Source: Cylicocyclus nassatus
Lineage: Eukaryota; Nematoda; Chromadorea; Rhabditida; Strongylidae
Reading direction: 5' to 3'
Assembly (NCBI GenBank): GCA_958299035.1
Contig: CATQJL010000112.1
Coordinates: 87,376,636 to 87,440,635 of the forward strand
DNA: 64,000 nt
Position numbers and translations under genes: made by a program. Positions 44,101-53,600 of this stretch are shown in pieces; within the stretch, counting starts at the first letter, position 1, and each line of letters starts with the position of its first letter. Under the pieces are notes generated by a model. It saw nothing but the letters and a program-made list of their open reading frames with translations, was not told the origin of the DNA and searched no databases.

Positions 44101-44318
44101 AGGAAGAACACATCACCAGACTAGCGATGTCAGTAGAGGTTCCCGGCAGACGACCAAGAGGAAGACCTAAGTTGCGATGGACAGACAAAGTCAAGTCAGA
44201 TCTGAGAGAGCTTGGAATAGATGAACGTCAAGCATTAGACCGTGAAACATGGAGGAGACTAATAAGAGTGGCAGAGCCTTGCATTATTCCCGTATGGGAA
44301 TAATGCAAGGCTAAAAAA
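41126..44318 (+). mobile_element. Full-length RTE-like non-LTR retrotransposon, 17-bp target duplication
   Basis: ATATTGGAATGATTGAA occurs at 41109-41125 and 44319-44335, defining the element ends. The 5' end is tRNA-like: GGGCAGAGCT (41126-41135) pairs with AGCTCTGCCC (41218-41227), enclosing an A box-like TGGCCGAGAGG and a B box-like GGTTCGGTTCC. The 3' end is a perfect 16-bp stem-loop (44276-44311) followed by a short A run. One large endonuclease-RT reading frame fills it. Confidence 0.9.
41314..44303 (+). CDS. Endonuclease-reverse transcriptase of RTE-like element, one frameshift
   Basis: This would nick target DNA and reverse transcribe the element RNA. The reading frame starts at ATG 41314 (MSQQNSRTKARAFPGGDAHS) and shifts once between about 41514 and 41535. 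It is then open from 41526 through the stop at 44301-44303. The APE endonuclease includes ATINVGSLT, VDVACVQETRWKG, LLIGADLNGHVG, QIDFWSVR and QHRPLILDL. RT motifs: TGPDDIPNEFWK, FLDLEKAFDRVPH (Asp at 43263-43265), GVHQGSVLSPLLF (43431 on) and YADD (43530-43541). A C-terminal RRLRWYGHVRRR ... GRRPRGRPKLRWTD segment is typical of RTE-type and related elements. Only the single shift blocks an intact protein, so the insertion looks recent. The host gene context is irrelevant. Confidence 0.93.
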
Positions 44319-44432
44319 ATATTGGAATGATTGAAAGACAGCCACGTTGATGGTTCACATGGGAACAGTTCTGAGGATGCACCATAGGTTAAGCGATGCC
44401 ATAGTATATCCTCGGTACAACTTTAACGGAGT

Positions 44433-45473
44433 AACATAGTTTAGTGTTCTAGAAAAATATCTAAATCTCTTTAATTTTAACTAGCACTACACTATAGAAA
44501 TATATAATTTCAATTTATTACTAGTTTATTACAGCATTTTCATTGAGTTCATTGGAAAATAAAGGACTTCGAAAATGTGAGGTGATCCCCTGAGTAGTCA
44601 CACAAAACATTGATTAAGGCATGTGAACCCTCTAAGTAAGATAGGAAAAGAATAATACAGGTAAATAGAGTAGCGAGATATGGTGCATCCCCTCTCAGAT
44701 CCCCCACCCCTCCCCCCTACTCGGGGATGTAGTACGTGCTTATGGGCCTGAGAGCGATGATAGCGCGTGGCTCGAGCCCCGCGCGGCGCCTCGCCTGGGC
44801 TCTGCCTTTCTTCCGCGAGCGTGCTCTCCAATCATATTCCCAAGAAAGAGGTGCAAGCCTGGGGGGCGGTCGGGCGAGACCCTAGGTTATCATTACAAGT
44901 CCCTATCACTCGTAATGAAGTAAATGCTTTCCAGAGAAGTTTTTAGTGGTACTGCGGCGTTGCAACCCATTTGCTGGTTTCGGGTGTTAGGTATGCAAGC
45001 GCCAAGATATATACTTGTTTTTTTATTATAAGACACGCAAAAAGCAGCAAAAAGGAGCGAGAGGCAAGCGGCGGTACCTAAGGGAGGTCGTGTGAGATAC
45101 ACATAATAGGTTTGGAGCAAAAAACTTACCCGAATTGTTAGGATGCGTAGAGTTGCGCGAATTCGCTTCTGCGGTACAGCAACTGATCTAAAATGTAAGA
45201 TGGATGAACTCGCTTCGTGACATTTACAGCTTTCTTCCAGTAAAACTGTCATTCAATCCCTGACTACTGCGTACGTCTGATAAATGAGTTTGAGAGTGCG
45301 TTCGAACGCTTTCCAGTAAATTACTATTGGGAATTCGTGAAAGACCATGTTCAAACTAGCGTTGTTTAGCGATTTCGACATGTTCACGATTTCCTAGTAG
45401 TAATCAAGCAAAACGCGTTAAGCACTCATAAACTTGTCAAGCAGTCGTAAGCATAGCGTGCTTGTGTCTGTTA
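44433..45473. other. Intergenic, one possible exon
   Basis: Contains a GC-rich block (44690-44840) of unknown type and the candidate zinc-finger-gene exon 45130-45187 (minus). The 119-aa minus ORF 44893-45252 covers the same place without motifs. Confidence 0.35.
45130..45187 (-). CDS. Possible downstream exon of the zinc-finger gene
   Basis: Flanked by acceptor ATTTTAG and donor GTAAGT. In phase 0 it reads CCTAEANSRNSTHPNNS, which would continue the exon at 46249-46675. There is no motif; the call rests on borders and phase only. Confidence 0.3.
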
Positions 45474-45679
45474 GGCTGCGTTTATATTGATCCAGTCCAC
45501 CAGCACGCGCTCAATTCGAGGGCTGTGCTGGGACTGTCCCAAACTTCCGGATCAGTATAGACGCAGTCTTGGCTGCGTTCATATTGATCCCGAAATCCGG
45601 GAACAGTCCCAGCACAGTGCTCGAACTGAACGCTGTGCTGGAACTGTTCCCGGACTTCGGGATCAGTATGAACACAGTC
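45474..45679. mobile_element. Two head-to-tail palindromes of one MITE family
   Basis: GGCTGCGTTTATATTGATCC ... GGATCAGTATAGACGCAGTC (about 45474-45569) is directly followed by GGCTGCGTTCATATTGATCC ... GGATCAGTATGAACACAGTC. TTA lies at both outer borders (45471-45473, 45680-45682). The loops share CTGTGCTGGGACTGT. Confidence 0.8.
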
Positions 45680-45759
45680 TTAGTTAAGGAATGAAGGATG
45701 TGCGTCTCCACGATTACTGCTATCCCTGCTCTGCCTCTCTGACTTGCGGCTCGCTGCGC

Positions 45760-45862
45760 CAGCGCCAACATGTTAGCAACATGCAACAACCATGACCTAA
45801 AGATTGATGGTAAACGCGTTGTTGTTAACAGTTGCTGCATGTTACCAACACGTTAGCCATGT
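45760..45862. repeat. CAACATGTTAGC palindromic MITE
   Basis: The left block CCAACATGTTAGCAACATGC pairs with the right block GCATGTTACCAACACGTTAG. Same family as 33744-33876 and 56262-56352. Confidence 0.65.
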
Positions 45863-45947
45863 GTGCCGTGGGTCAGAGGCGCAGGCGGTAACAGCAGTCA
45901 TGGAGTGAATAATATTATCATTGTTAATTTCCCGCTTAAGCCTTCTG

Positions 45948-46124
45948 AGGCTCCCGCCAGAGTGCCGAAGTTATGCCAGCGCTACGCCAGCATTTCGATC
46001 GATACACGTGTATTTCGTTGGGGACATCTACCTGCTGAGCTAGCCCCGCCCCAACGAAATACACATGTATCGATCGAAATGCTAGCGTAGCGCTGGCATA
46101 ACTTCGGCACTCTGGCGGGAGCCT
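45948..46124. mobile_element. Foldback MITE (AGGCTCCCGCCAGAGTGCC ends)
   Basis: A nearly perfect palindrome of 177 bp with ATCGATACACGTGTATTTCG / complement arms and a loop near 46030. The well-preserved arms suggest recent mobility. A degraded relative is 39520-39776. Confidence 0.85.
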
Positions 46125-46248
46125 GAGTAAGAATGTACTAACTATTAGTTAGAGGCTTACGTGATGCAAATGCTGGAATTAGCCAACAATTTCGTAGAAA
46201 CGAGGAATCTTAACGTTAATCAACAAGAGTATGGAATTGTATACATAC

Positions 46249-46675
46249 CTCAGCGGGCGATGACGTCCTGATCAAAAGTTGCGAATTTCCCTCGGGTAAG
46301 TATTCGCCCTCCTCTACTTCATCCATGAAATCATCTTCAATTTCTTCAACACCACACACCATCATACCTTCTTCCGGAAGAAGCACTAGTTCTCCAGGTT
46401 CTGGACTGCCTTCTGGGTCATAGCCACATAACTCTTCCATGCCATCATAGTTCTCGTAGTAGGAAGTGTCATCTATGACGAGCTCAACGCCGTCATCGCC
46501 ATCTCCGAACAATTTACTGCTTGTCGGTTGGTTTGGATCGTACATAGCAGCAATTTTCTTTCGAAAACTGATGACCTGCTCATACGAGGGTGCGAGCGGT
46601 CTATGGTAAGCATGACATACGGTATTCTTGTGCTTGCGGAAATTTTCCGGATGTCGGAAAACAGCTCGGCAACAT
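46249..46675 (-). CDS. C2H2 zinc-finger-like, acidic protein exon
   Basis: The exon begins after TCTTTTCAG (minus strand) and ends at donor GTATGTAT. It encodes CCRAVFRHPENFRKHKNTVC then H: from the second Cys there are 12 residues to His and 5 to the next His, the second half of a C2H2 finger whose first Cys would be in the preceding exon. YEQVISFRKKIAAMYDPNQP follows, then an acidic tract (GDGDDGVELVIDDTSYYEN, EEIEDDFMDEVEEGEYLPEG). 427 nt, phase 2 in and 0 out. Upstream exons were not found; a transposon begins about 130 bp away. It is probably a nuclear regulatory protein; the family is not identified. Confidence 0.7.
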
Positions 46676-48054
46676 CTGAAAAGACCGAATTCATTGTGTG
46701 CTCCATATGCTCAGATAGTTGCGTAAAAAGCTAGGTTTAGCGAACGATTTTTTCATTGAATTCCAGTTGGACAAAAGAGCGTAGAGAACTATATGTCGTC
46801 GAAAAGGGTTGTAACAAATACTCAGGCATTCGCGGTTAAGTCTCGCAGGAGATCCGCCCACAAAATGAGAAATCGCAAGAAAACCGGGACTCTTGCGCGG
46901 CACCAGCTTTTGTCCCGACTTTGGGATTATCCCGACAGAAAAATTGAAGCGGGAGATTATCGGGAGTCGCGATTTCGGGGGCGCGCTCCCAGTGTCCAAG
47001 CGTAAAGGATACTTGCGTGAAATACGACGCATGGTCAGATTAACCTCAATGTCCACAACTTTCGAGGCGCTATTCCAGTATACCGACCCCAAAAATTAAA
47101 AATCTCGGATTTCGCCCAAACTCGGTATAAGGGGGTTATTCGATACGATGATGATGCCAAATATCATATCGATTTCGTGCGGCAGCGCCATTTTCTGGGG
47201 GTTACGTTGGGTATACGCCGTATACTTTGGGAAATTCGAAATTTTTTCCGAATATTCGAATATTGAATGATATTCGAAAATCGAAATTCTCGAATATTCG
47301 ACTATCAAATATTATTCGAAAATTGAAAACTTCAAATATTCGACTATCGAATTTTATTCGAAAATCGAAATTTTCGAATATTCGACTATCGAATATTATT
47401 CGAAAATGGAAGTTTTCGAGTCGAATAATATCGAATACCATTCGATATTCGAATTTCGAATATTATTCGGCTCTCGAATACTATTCGATTTTCGAATATC
47501 ATTCGATTTTCGAATACTATGCGAATAAATTATGTCAGTGAGACTACCTGTGAGAGACCAAAACATCTCAGAATAAATTTTTTCAGGTATAGACATTTTT
47601 TTATTTCTTCATTTTTCTTTTGGGACGCTGCCTTTAAGAACCTAAAAGCGTACGTGACGGTTGTAAAGGAATTTCAAAAATCAAAGAAGATTACTTGTCC
47701 CCATTGAGAGTTGTGGACTGACATACAGGGCTCTCAACAGTATGTGAATCTGTGCGCTGACATCAACCTAGACTTACAGTATGACAATGTATCGATCGCT
47801 TTTCACTGTTGTAAATTAAATTACCGTAGGAAAACTGAGGAGGGTTCTGACATATCAAGAGCCATAAGAATGAGAAACAAAAAGCCGATCTTACACTAAG
47901 CTTCTAAAGATACTCACTATATAAAGAAAGAATTTGCACTCAACCGTAACGACTTTTGCAACTTATGCCAGGTACACCATAACAGATGTTTTCCAACGCT
48001 TTTCAAAAAAGAGAATGCACATTTAAAAGGCTTGATAGCCCGTGCATAGTTGAA

Positions 48055-48566
48055 CATACAGTCGAGTAGATTTTCCGCTTAATATAGTGTGCTTGCACTG
48101 AAGGTTAAACGCGGTAAAACTTGCGCGTGAACAGGTAGGCACGCCATTATTGCCAACATTTTGCGCCTTCTAGCCGCTGAATAAATTATAACAGTTCAAT
48201 GCATCATGTCTTTTGCGCACTTTGGTAAGGCCTAAAATACCTCACGCGATTCCGGTCGCTGCGCGATTTGGCACAACAGCGGCTCTTCGTAATTCGTCGT
48301 TAATGCGCTGCCTTTGGCCAGAACTTGCTCAGTTTGCAACAACTTACAGTCGAGTAGATTTAGCGGTAAATATAGTGTGCTTGCACAGAAGGTGAAATGC
48401 GGTGAAATTTGCGCGTGAACAAGTAGCCACGCCAGTGCTGCGGGCATCGTGTGCCCACAAATGGCCGGCGTCACAGGCGTAGCTATTTCTTTACGCGCAT
48501 ATTTTACCGCATTTCACCGCCAGTGCAAGCACACTATATTAAGCGGAAAATCTACTCGACTGTACG
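48055..48566. repeat. Composite of ACAGTCGAGTAGAT MITEs and a GGCCTAAAATACCTC MITE
   Basis: 48166-48475 is nearly identical to 60026-60330, including the junction between a partial ACCTCACGCGATT-type MITE and an ACAGTCGAG MITE. The complete ACAGTCGAG palindrome is about 48345-48566. A second, partial copy starts at 48058. Confidence 0.75.
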
Positions 48567-48794
48567 TAAAATCCCTGCTATATAGATTTGAAATCTCTTT
48601 TTTGCTGAGGGAACTCTTTTGGATGTCTCATTTCGCAGATGCTCTATATTCTAAGTTCATACCGGGATAACACAAGAAGGAAAACATAGGTGATTTGCTT
48701 TTTGCTGTATTTGCAAGCTGAAGCCATCCCTACAGGATGTTACCTAAAGGTTGGCAAAAGACTTCGTGAGAGGTATTAGCGTAAACAGTTTGTA

Positions 48795-48968
48795 TCATCG
48801 GCTCCCAGATTCGTGTGGAGGTGGAGTCTTGCCAACTCACCGCGTGGCGGTTTTTGCTAGCGAGAGATCACGAAAAGCAATGCTATGACGTGGAGGTTTA
48901 GCAAGTTTACATGTGTTATCAGGCAAAGTCTGCAATACACCTCCACTCGAATCTGGGAGCCGATCATA
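48795..48968. mobile_element. GTGTGGAGG-end foldback MITE
   Basis: ATCGGCTCCCAGATTCGTG on the left and its complement on the right, with CTTGCCAACTCACCGCG arms. Nearly identical, inverted, to 56752-56925. Confidence 0.85.
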
Positions 48969-49299
48969 CATACCCTTAAGACACCCCGTATATGTTGTGG
49001 ATATCGAATTTCCGAATATTGATGCTTCGAATTTTTGAATAGTCAATTCTTATCTAATTTTCGAATATTCGGTGCTCATCGAATATTCGAATATTTTATG
49101 GATATCGAATGATCGAATCAATGACCGTCGAATATTCGACTATCGAATAATATTCGAAAGTGAAAATTTTCGAATATTCGACTGTCGAATATTGTACGAA
49201 ATCTCAGATTTTCGAATATTCGAATTTTCGAATCATTCGCATTCGAATGATTTATTCGAATAATCGAATAATCATTCTATTCGGTCCAAAGTATAGTAT

Positions 49300-49570
49300 A
49301 CGGTAGGGGGTCAAAATCACAAAATCCTCTGAAACTCGGTGCAGGGGGGTTATTCGACACGCTGATGCCGAATATCATATCGATTTCGTGCGGTAGCGCC
49401 ATTTTCCGGGGGTTACGGTGGGTATACGGTAGGGGGTCAAAATCACAAAATTCTCTGCAATTCGGTGCAGGGGGTTATTCGACACGCTGATGCCGAATAT
49501 CATATCGATTTCGTGCGGTAGCGCCATTTTCTGGGGGTTACGGTGGGTATACGGTAGGGGGTCAAAACTT
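49300..49570. repeat. About 125-bp tandem units, left array
   Basis: Units begin GGGGGTCAAAATCACAAAAT (starts 49311 and 49437; partial at 49562, spacing 126 and 125). Each contains GGGTTATTCGACACGCTGAT and TTTCGTGCGGTAGCGCCATT. One more copy, displaced by an insertion, is at 47100-47225. Confidence 0.9.
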
Positions 49571-49809
49571 CTGTGCCGATTAACGTGACATTGCCAAATT
49601 AATATGTTAATAATCATACTGTAACTTAATTGTCCTCCTGCAGTGCACTATTTTCTGACCAAAGGCTTCGAAGGCAGGAACTCGAATTTTTATATCGGTT
49701 TCACGAGTAGTTCGAGGCTACTATTTTCCCAAGTTTGACGTTCATACTCCCACCTGGTACGGAGCGGTACGGAACACTGGCCATACGGCATTTGATCTCA
49801 CAGCCGACG

Positions 49810-50760
49810 CAGTCAGTCGATAGCTATGGCAGTGTTCCTCTTTTTGCTCTCCAACGCCTAGAGGAGGAACTTGGGGACTTTACCTTTGCCGACATCTATA
49901 CGAAGATGAGGATGGAGGAGAACGCATTCGAAGGATGGCTAAGGTCGATAGGACTTCTGCCCACGCCCAGATGCCCCTCTTTTGGAGTCCGATGACTCTG
50001 AACGAGACCCACAAGCGTTGGTTCTGCCACAGGAGAGAATGTCGCACCGGACGGGACACCAAGCCAACCTCAGGAATAACGGCCGGCTCGTTCTTCTCAA
50101 AGTGCAAGCAGCCGCTTGTCAAGCTTTTCGTACTTCCAGCTCCACAACTACGGACTGGTGAAGGACATCGAGTAAGAGCTGGGAATACGACACACCACCG
50201 TCGTCCAGTGGGAGCTGTACTTCCGTGACGTATGCTGCGAGTAGTTCAAGAGGAATCGCCCAGTTCTCAGAGGATCCGGGCACACGGTCGAGGTTGATGA
50301 GACGTGCGTCACGAAGAGGAAGTACAACCGTGGTCGAGTTGTACGTGTGCAACAATGGCTATTTGGAGGATACGAGAGAGGAAGTGGAAGATCATTCCTT
50401 TTTCTGGTACGACGACGCGATGCTCGCACCCTCCTGCGCCTCATCGTCAAATATATAAGGCCCGGCACCACCACCATCAGCGATTGTTGGCAAGCCTACA
50501 ATCGCATTTCCGCCCTTCCACAAGATTACAGGTACCTTACGGTCAATCACCATCTCAACTTTGTGGATCCGACGACTGGGGCGCACACCCAGATCATCGA
50601 GAGCCATTGACAGAGGTGCAAACGCCTCGTCAAGCAGAAATGCGGGATTAACAACAGCCGCTATGCAGATTACCTGAAGGAGTTCTTGTGGAGACATGTT
50701 CGGCAAGCGGGAAGAGTCCCTGTTTCACTTCTGGAAGCAGGTAGCCGAATTGTACCCGGT
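49810..50760 (+). pseudogene. Merlin (IS1595/ISXO2-like) transposase, decayed
   Basis: The family carries out cut-and-paste transposition. Fragments in three frames line up in family order: DFTFADIYTKMRMEENAFEG, a zinc-ribbon-like part (RCPSFG ... KRWFCHRRECRTG), then the DDE domain with VEVDETCVTKRKYNRGR (first Asp near 50298), WLFGGYERGSGRSFLFLV, TISDCWQAYNRI (Asp 50482-50484), LTVNHHLNFVDPTTGAHTQI and IESH (Glu 50599-50601). At least three frameshifts separate them. A TGA at 50608-50610 stands where the family has IESHW. A later piece (RYADYLKEFLWRHMFGK) follows. The catalytic triad codons are still present, but no intact protein can be made. Confidence 0.85.
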
Positions 50761-50924
50761 TCCCTGCTGAAAACATACGCTGTCCCAAAGGCCCTCATTA
50801 GGGCCACCTTTACAAATATTCAGGGAAGATATTCAGGGTTTTCAGAATGAGTTGTATGGAGTGCTCATATAAACTTAGAGGGGGAAAAGCAAATCTTAAT
50901 TGGAAAATAGAAAAAATCGTGACA

Positions 50925-51377
50925 GTGAGTTAATCGGCACAGAAGTTTTGACTCCCTACCGTATACCCACCGTAACCCCGGAATGATAAGCTACCGTAAC
51001 GAATGAGTATCGTATTCGTGTTCAGCATGTCAAATAACCCCCTGCACCGAGTTTCACTGAATTTTGTGATTTTGACCCCCTACCGTATACCCACCGTAGC
51101 CCCCGGAAAATGGCGCTACCGCACGAAATCGATATGATATTCGGCATCAGCATGTCGAATAACCCCCCTGCAGCGAGTTTCAGAGAATTTTGTGATTTTG
51201 ACCCCCTACCGTATACCCACCGCAACCCCCGGAAAATGGCGCTACCGCACGAAATCGATTCGGCATCAGCATGTCGAATAACCCCCCTGCAGCGAGTTTC
51301 AGAGAATTTTGTGATTTTGACCCCCTACCGTATACCCACCGTAACCCCCGGAAAATGGCGCTACTGCACGAAATCGA
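50925..51377. repeat. About 125-bp tandem units, right array (inverted relative to left)
   Basis: Three to four units with GACCCCCTACCGTATACCCA and AATGGCGCTACCGCACGAAA. A further unit is cut by the LTR element and continues at 53204. Inner borders of both arrays share GTGCCGATTAACTCAC-like / AACTTCTGTGCCGATTAA sequence, so array plus border forms a long inverted repeat around the transposase. Confidence 0.88.
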
Positions 51378-53203
51378 TGTGCCGCTATTGTCGGCACCTT
51401 CTTAACAACCGTAACTCTTATCTCACCGAAGTACCGTACGAGTCATGCCATAAGCATGACCTGCTGTGATAGTCTGTTTGTTACTCTACCACGCCTATTA
51501 TCGTTAGCATTCTACCACAGCACCCACGAGTGCAGGTCGCCTGTTCATAAAGCTTATTAGCTAATGTGTTCTACATAACGCACTCTACCAGGCGCTATTC
51601 GCTTAAGGCTACAGTAAAGCCACTGAATCACCCTTACATTTGGTGCATCGGCCAAATAAGACCGATAACGTGCTTGCTTAAGAGCAGCACAACAGCAACA
51701 ATGAGGATTTCGCCTTTCCTCACAGATGTATTCAGAACGTCTACCACGGAACTCGCAGAACTATTGCAGAAGTACGCGTGCCACGGTGAGAAAATTATGC
51801 TTCCAGATGATGATCAAATGCGCCAAGATCTATGCCATGGCCATCTGGATACACTAGCGAGATGCAAAACGGATATCGAAGATCGCATCGAATCGCTACA
51901 AATGGACTTTGATATATTGAAGGAACTACATAAAGACGCCAAGTCAAAAGCTTCAAAGGAAATGATGGAGGAGGATTGGGACGCGTTGGAAGAAGAGATA
52001 AGATTATTTGAAACTATTTTTGACGCTAGAAGGTTTCTATATCTCTTGCAAGATTGTATGGCAGATGATTTGCAAGAGTTAGCAGGTAGCGGAAGGAAAT
52101 TTCCCATATCAAGGCTCATGAATGGCATGAAAAATTCAACGGGAGAAACCCCGTTCAAAGTAAAGGATGAGAATAGCAACGGCAGCAAATCACCATCAGA
52201 ACCAATGCCAATGACGAAGTCTGCAGATCTGGACGTTACACTCAAAGGACCGAGCAATGAAGTTCCCAAATTCTTTAACAACGACAACAATGAAAAAGGT
52301 GAAGATGTTGATAACAAGAGGATTTCTAGCGAAGAAATCGATAGCACGTTACTAACTATTGCAAGTGAGCGTCCGATGATGGAGGTCATGACACCGAGAT
52401 TGCCACAGGCAAACGAGTGCGGCGATGTAATTGAATCTCTCTGTGCGAAGCAGCATCTTCGATGCAAGGAGAAGAACGACTACAAACGAACACAGTACTT
52501 CAGATTCTGTATACCACTCGCCGCTAGAGATGGATTTACAAAAAAAGCGTCATATCCATTTACAGCTGTCTACCTCTCTTGCTCTATCAATGCGGCATCA
52601 CGGTCGTGCTCTCTGCTTCACAATCACCTGCGATCCACTACGGCAAAGACCACTACATGATCCCGACAGATGGAAAAAGCACCATGAGGAAGTAGATCAC
52701 TCATTCGCCTTCTTCTGTCCCTGGCTTCCATTTTCGTACCCGGCCGGAGCGTGCCGACTTACGGCACCTTCTTTTGTGTATATGCCTCCTATGTGCCGAC
52801 TTACGGCACCTTCTTTTGTGTATAAGCCTCCTACTGCTTGATTAACGCAAAAGTCGTGACTTTCTGCGATACAAGTCTCATTCACAAACGCATGTTGGAC
52901 TTGTAATTCATTTCGCTGTTCTCGATTTTCCCGATGGCCGGAGTGTGCCGCTATTGTCGGCACCTTCTTAACAACCGTAACTCTTATCTCACTGAAGTAC
53001 CGTACGGGTCATGCCATAAGCATGACCTGCTGTGATAGTCTGTTATGGTACTCTACCACGCCTATTATCGTTAGCATTCTACCACAGCACCCACGAGTGC
53101 AGGTCGCCTGTTCATAAAGCTTATTAGCTAATGTGTTCTACATAACGCACTCTACCAGGCGCTATTCGCCTAACTACAGTAAGGCCACTGAACCACCCTT
53201 ACA
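51378..53203 (+). mobile_element. BEL/Pao-like LTR retrotransposon, non-autonomous, 5-bp target duplication
   Basis: The LTRs 51378-51638 and 52944-53203 begin TGTGCCGCTATTGTCGGC and end CCCTTACA (TG...CA). ATCGA flanks at 51373-51377 and 53204-53208. By eye the two LTRs differ at roughly eight to nine positions or small gaps over about 260 bp. The sequence after the 5' LTR (TTTGGTGCATCGGCC) is a plausible primer-binding site. The interior carries only a gag-like frame and no protease, RT or integrase. A tandem GTGCCGACTTACGGCACC unit (two copies, about 34 bp) lies at 52755-52833. Confidence 0.9.
51701..52660 (+). CDS. Gag-like protein of the LTR element
   Basis: 319 codons from ATG 51701. 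The N-terminal half is helical and charged with coiled-coil character (QKYACHGEKIMLPDDDQMRQ, LEEEIRLFETIFDARRFLYL). The C-terminal half is Ser/Asn/Pro-rich. This layout resembles the Gag N terminus of BEL/Pao elements. No zinc knuckle, protease or RT is present, and the frame stops well before the 3' LTR. It would depend on proteins from a full element. Confidence 0.65.
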   Translation: MRISPFLTDVFRTSTTELAELLQKYACHGEKIMLPDDDQMRQDLCHGHLDTLARCKTDIEDRIESLQMDFDILKELHKDAKSKASKEMMEEDWDALEEEIRLFETIFDARRFLYLLQDCMADDLQELAGSGRKFPISRLMNGMKNSTGETPFKVKDENSNGSKSPSEPMPMTKSADLDVTLKGPSNEVPKFFNNDNNEKGEDVDNKRISSEEIDSTLLTIASERPMMEVMTPRLPQANECGDVIESLCAKQHLRCKEKNDYKRTQYFRFCIPLAARDGFTKKASYPFTAVYLSCSINAASRSCSLLHNHLRSTTAKTTT

Positions 53204-53600
53204 ATCGATATGATATTCGGCAGCAGCGTATCGAATAACCCCCCTATACCGAGTTTGAGCGAAATCCGAGATTTTCAGTTTTTGGGGTCGGTATACTGGA
53301 ATGATACCCTTGGCGTTATTCAATTCCGAACTCGGATTTGGTTTCCGAAGCTGCTGTATCGTGGTCCCAGTTGATTTCTGTATATGAGCGGGAGTCCCGT
53401 CTTGGAGGAGCTCCCGGTTTTCTCAGTAGAAAACATTTCGAGACAAAAACGCGTGTCGCGCAGTATTATCCCGAACGAAATGCAGGAGTCCCGGTTTCCT
53501 CGCGAAGCATTTTACTTGAGTCCCGCAGTCATTCCATCGCGACACAACTTTTTCACCGGCGGGACTTAACCGCGAATGTCTGAGATAGGCACCCTTGTAT

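Larger units (their letters stand above)
40838..44432. mobile_element. Foldback MITE split by an RTE retrotransposon
   Basis: The left arm about 40838-41063 and right arm about 44336-44432 pair (ACAGCCACGTTGATG against its complement; TGTACTGAGGAT against CTCGGTACA). Between them is a 3.2-kb non-LTR element with its own target duplication, so the retrotransposon landed in the loop region of a pre-existing foldback element. Confidence 0.75.
47219..49298. mobile_element. TTCGAATATTCG-type element inserted in the Merlin left arm, itself interrupted
   Basis: Ends TACTTTGGGAAATTCG / CGGTCCAAAGTA lie at TA sites. 47228-47520 and 48995-49290 are made of degenerate TTCGAATATTCG words. The middle (47520-48995) holds other material: a GCTGCCTTTAA end at about 47627, a composite repeat (48055-48566) and a GTGTGGAGG MITE (48795-48968). 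Same family as 16079-16730. Confidence 0.6.
46806..53600. mobile_element. Large Merlin-type DNA transposon remnant with array-built inverted repeats
   Basis: The outer inverted repeats pair 46820-47225 with 53205-53583. The terminal block CTCAGRCATTCGCGGTTAAG and the block GGTCGGTATACTGGAAT occur inverted on the two sides. Inside, about 125-bp units are tandem on both sides in opposite orientation (three at 49300-49570; three to four at 50945-51377, continuing at 53204-53290). The transposase remnant lies between them. GGGT-like extreme ends were found, but no clear target duplication. It has been enlarged by insertions 47219-49298 and 51378-53203. Confidence 0.65.

Noticed and set aside
51814..52467. 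217-aa minus-strand ORF
   Set aside because: It is the antisense shadow of the gag-like frame in the LTR element.
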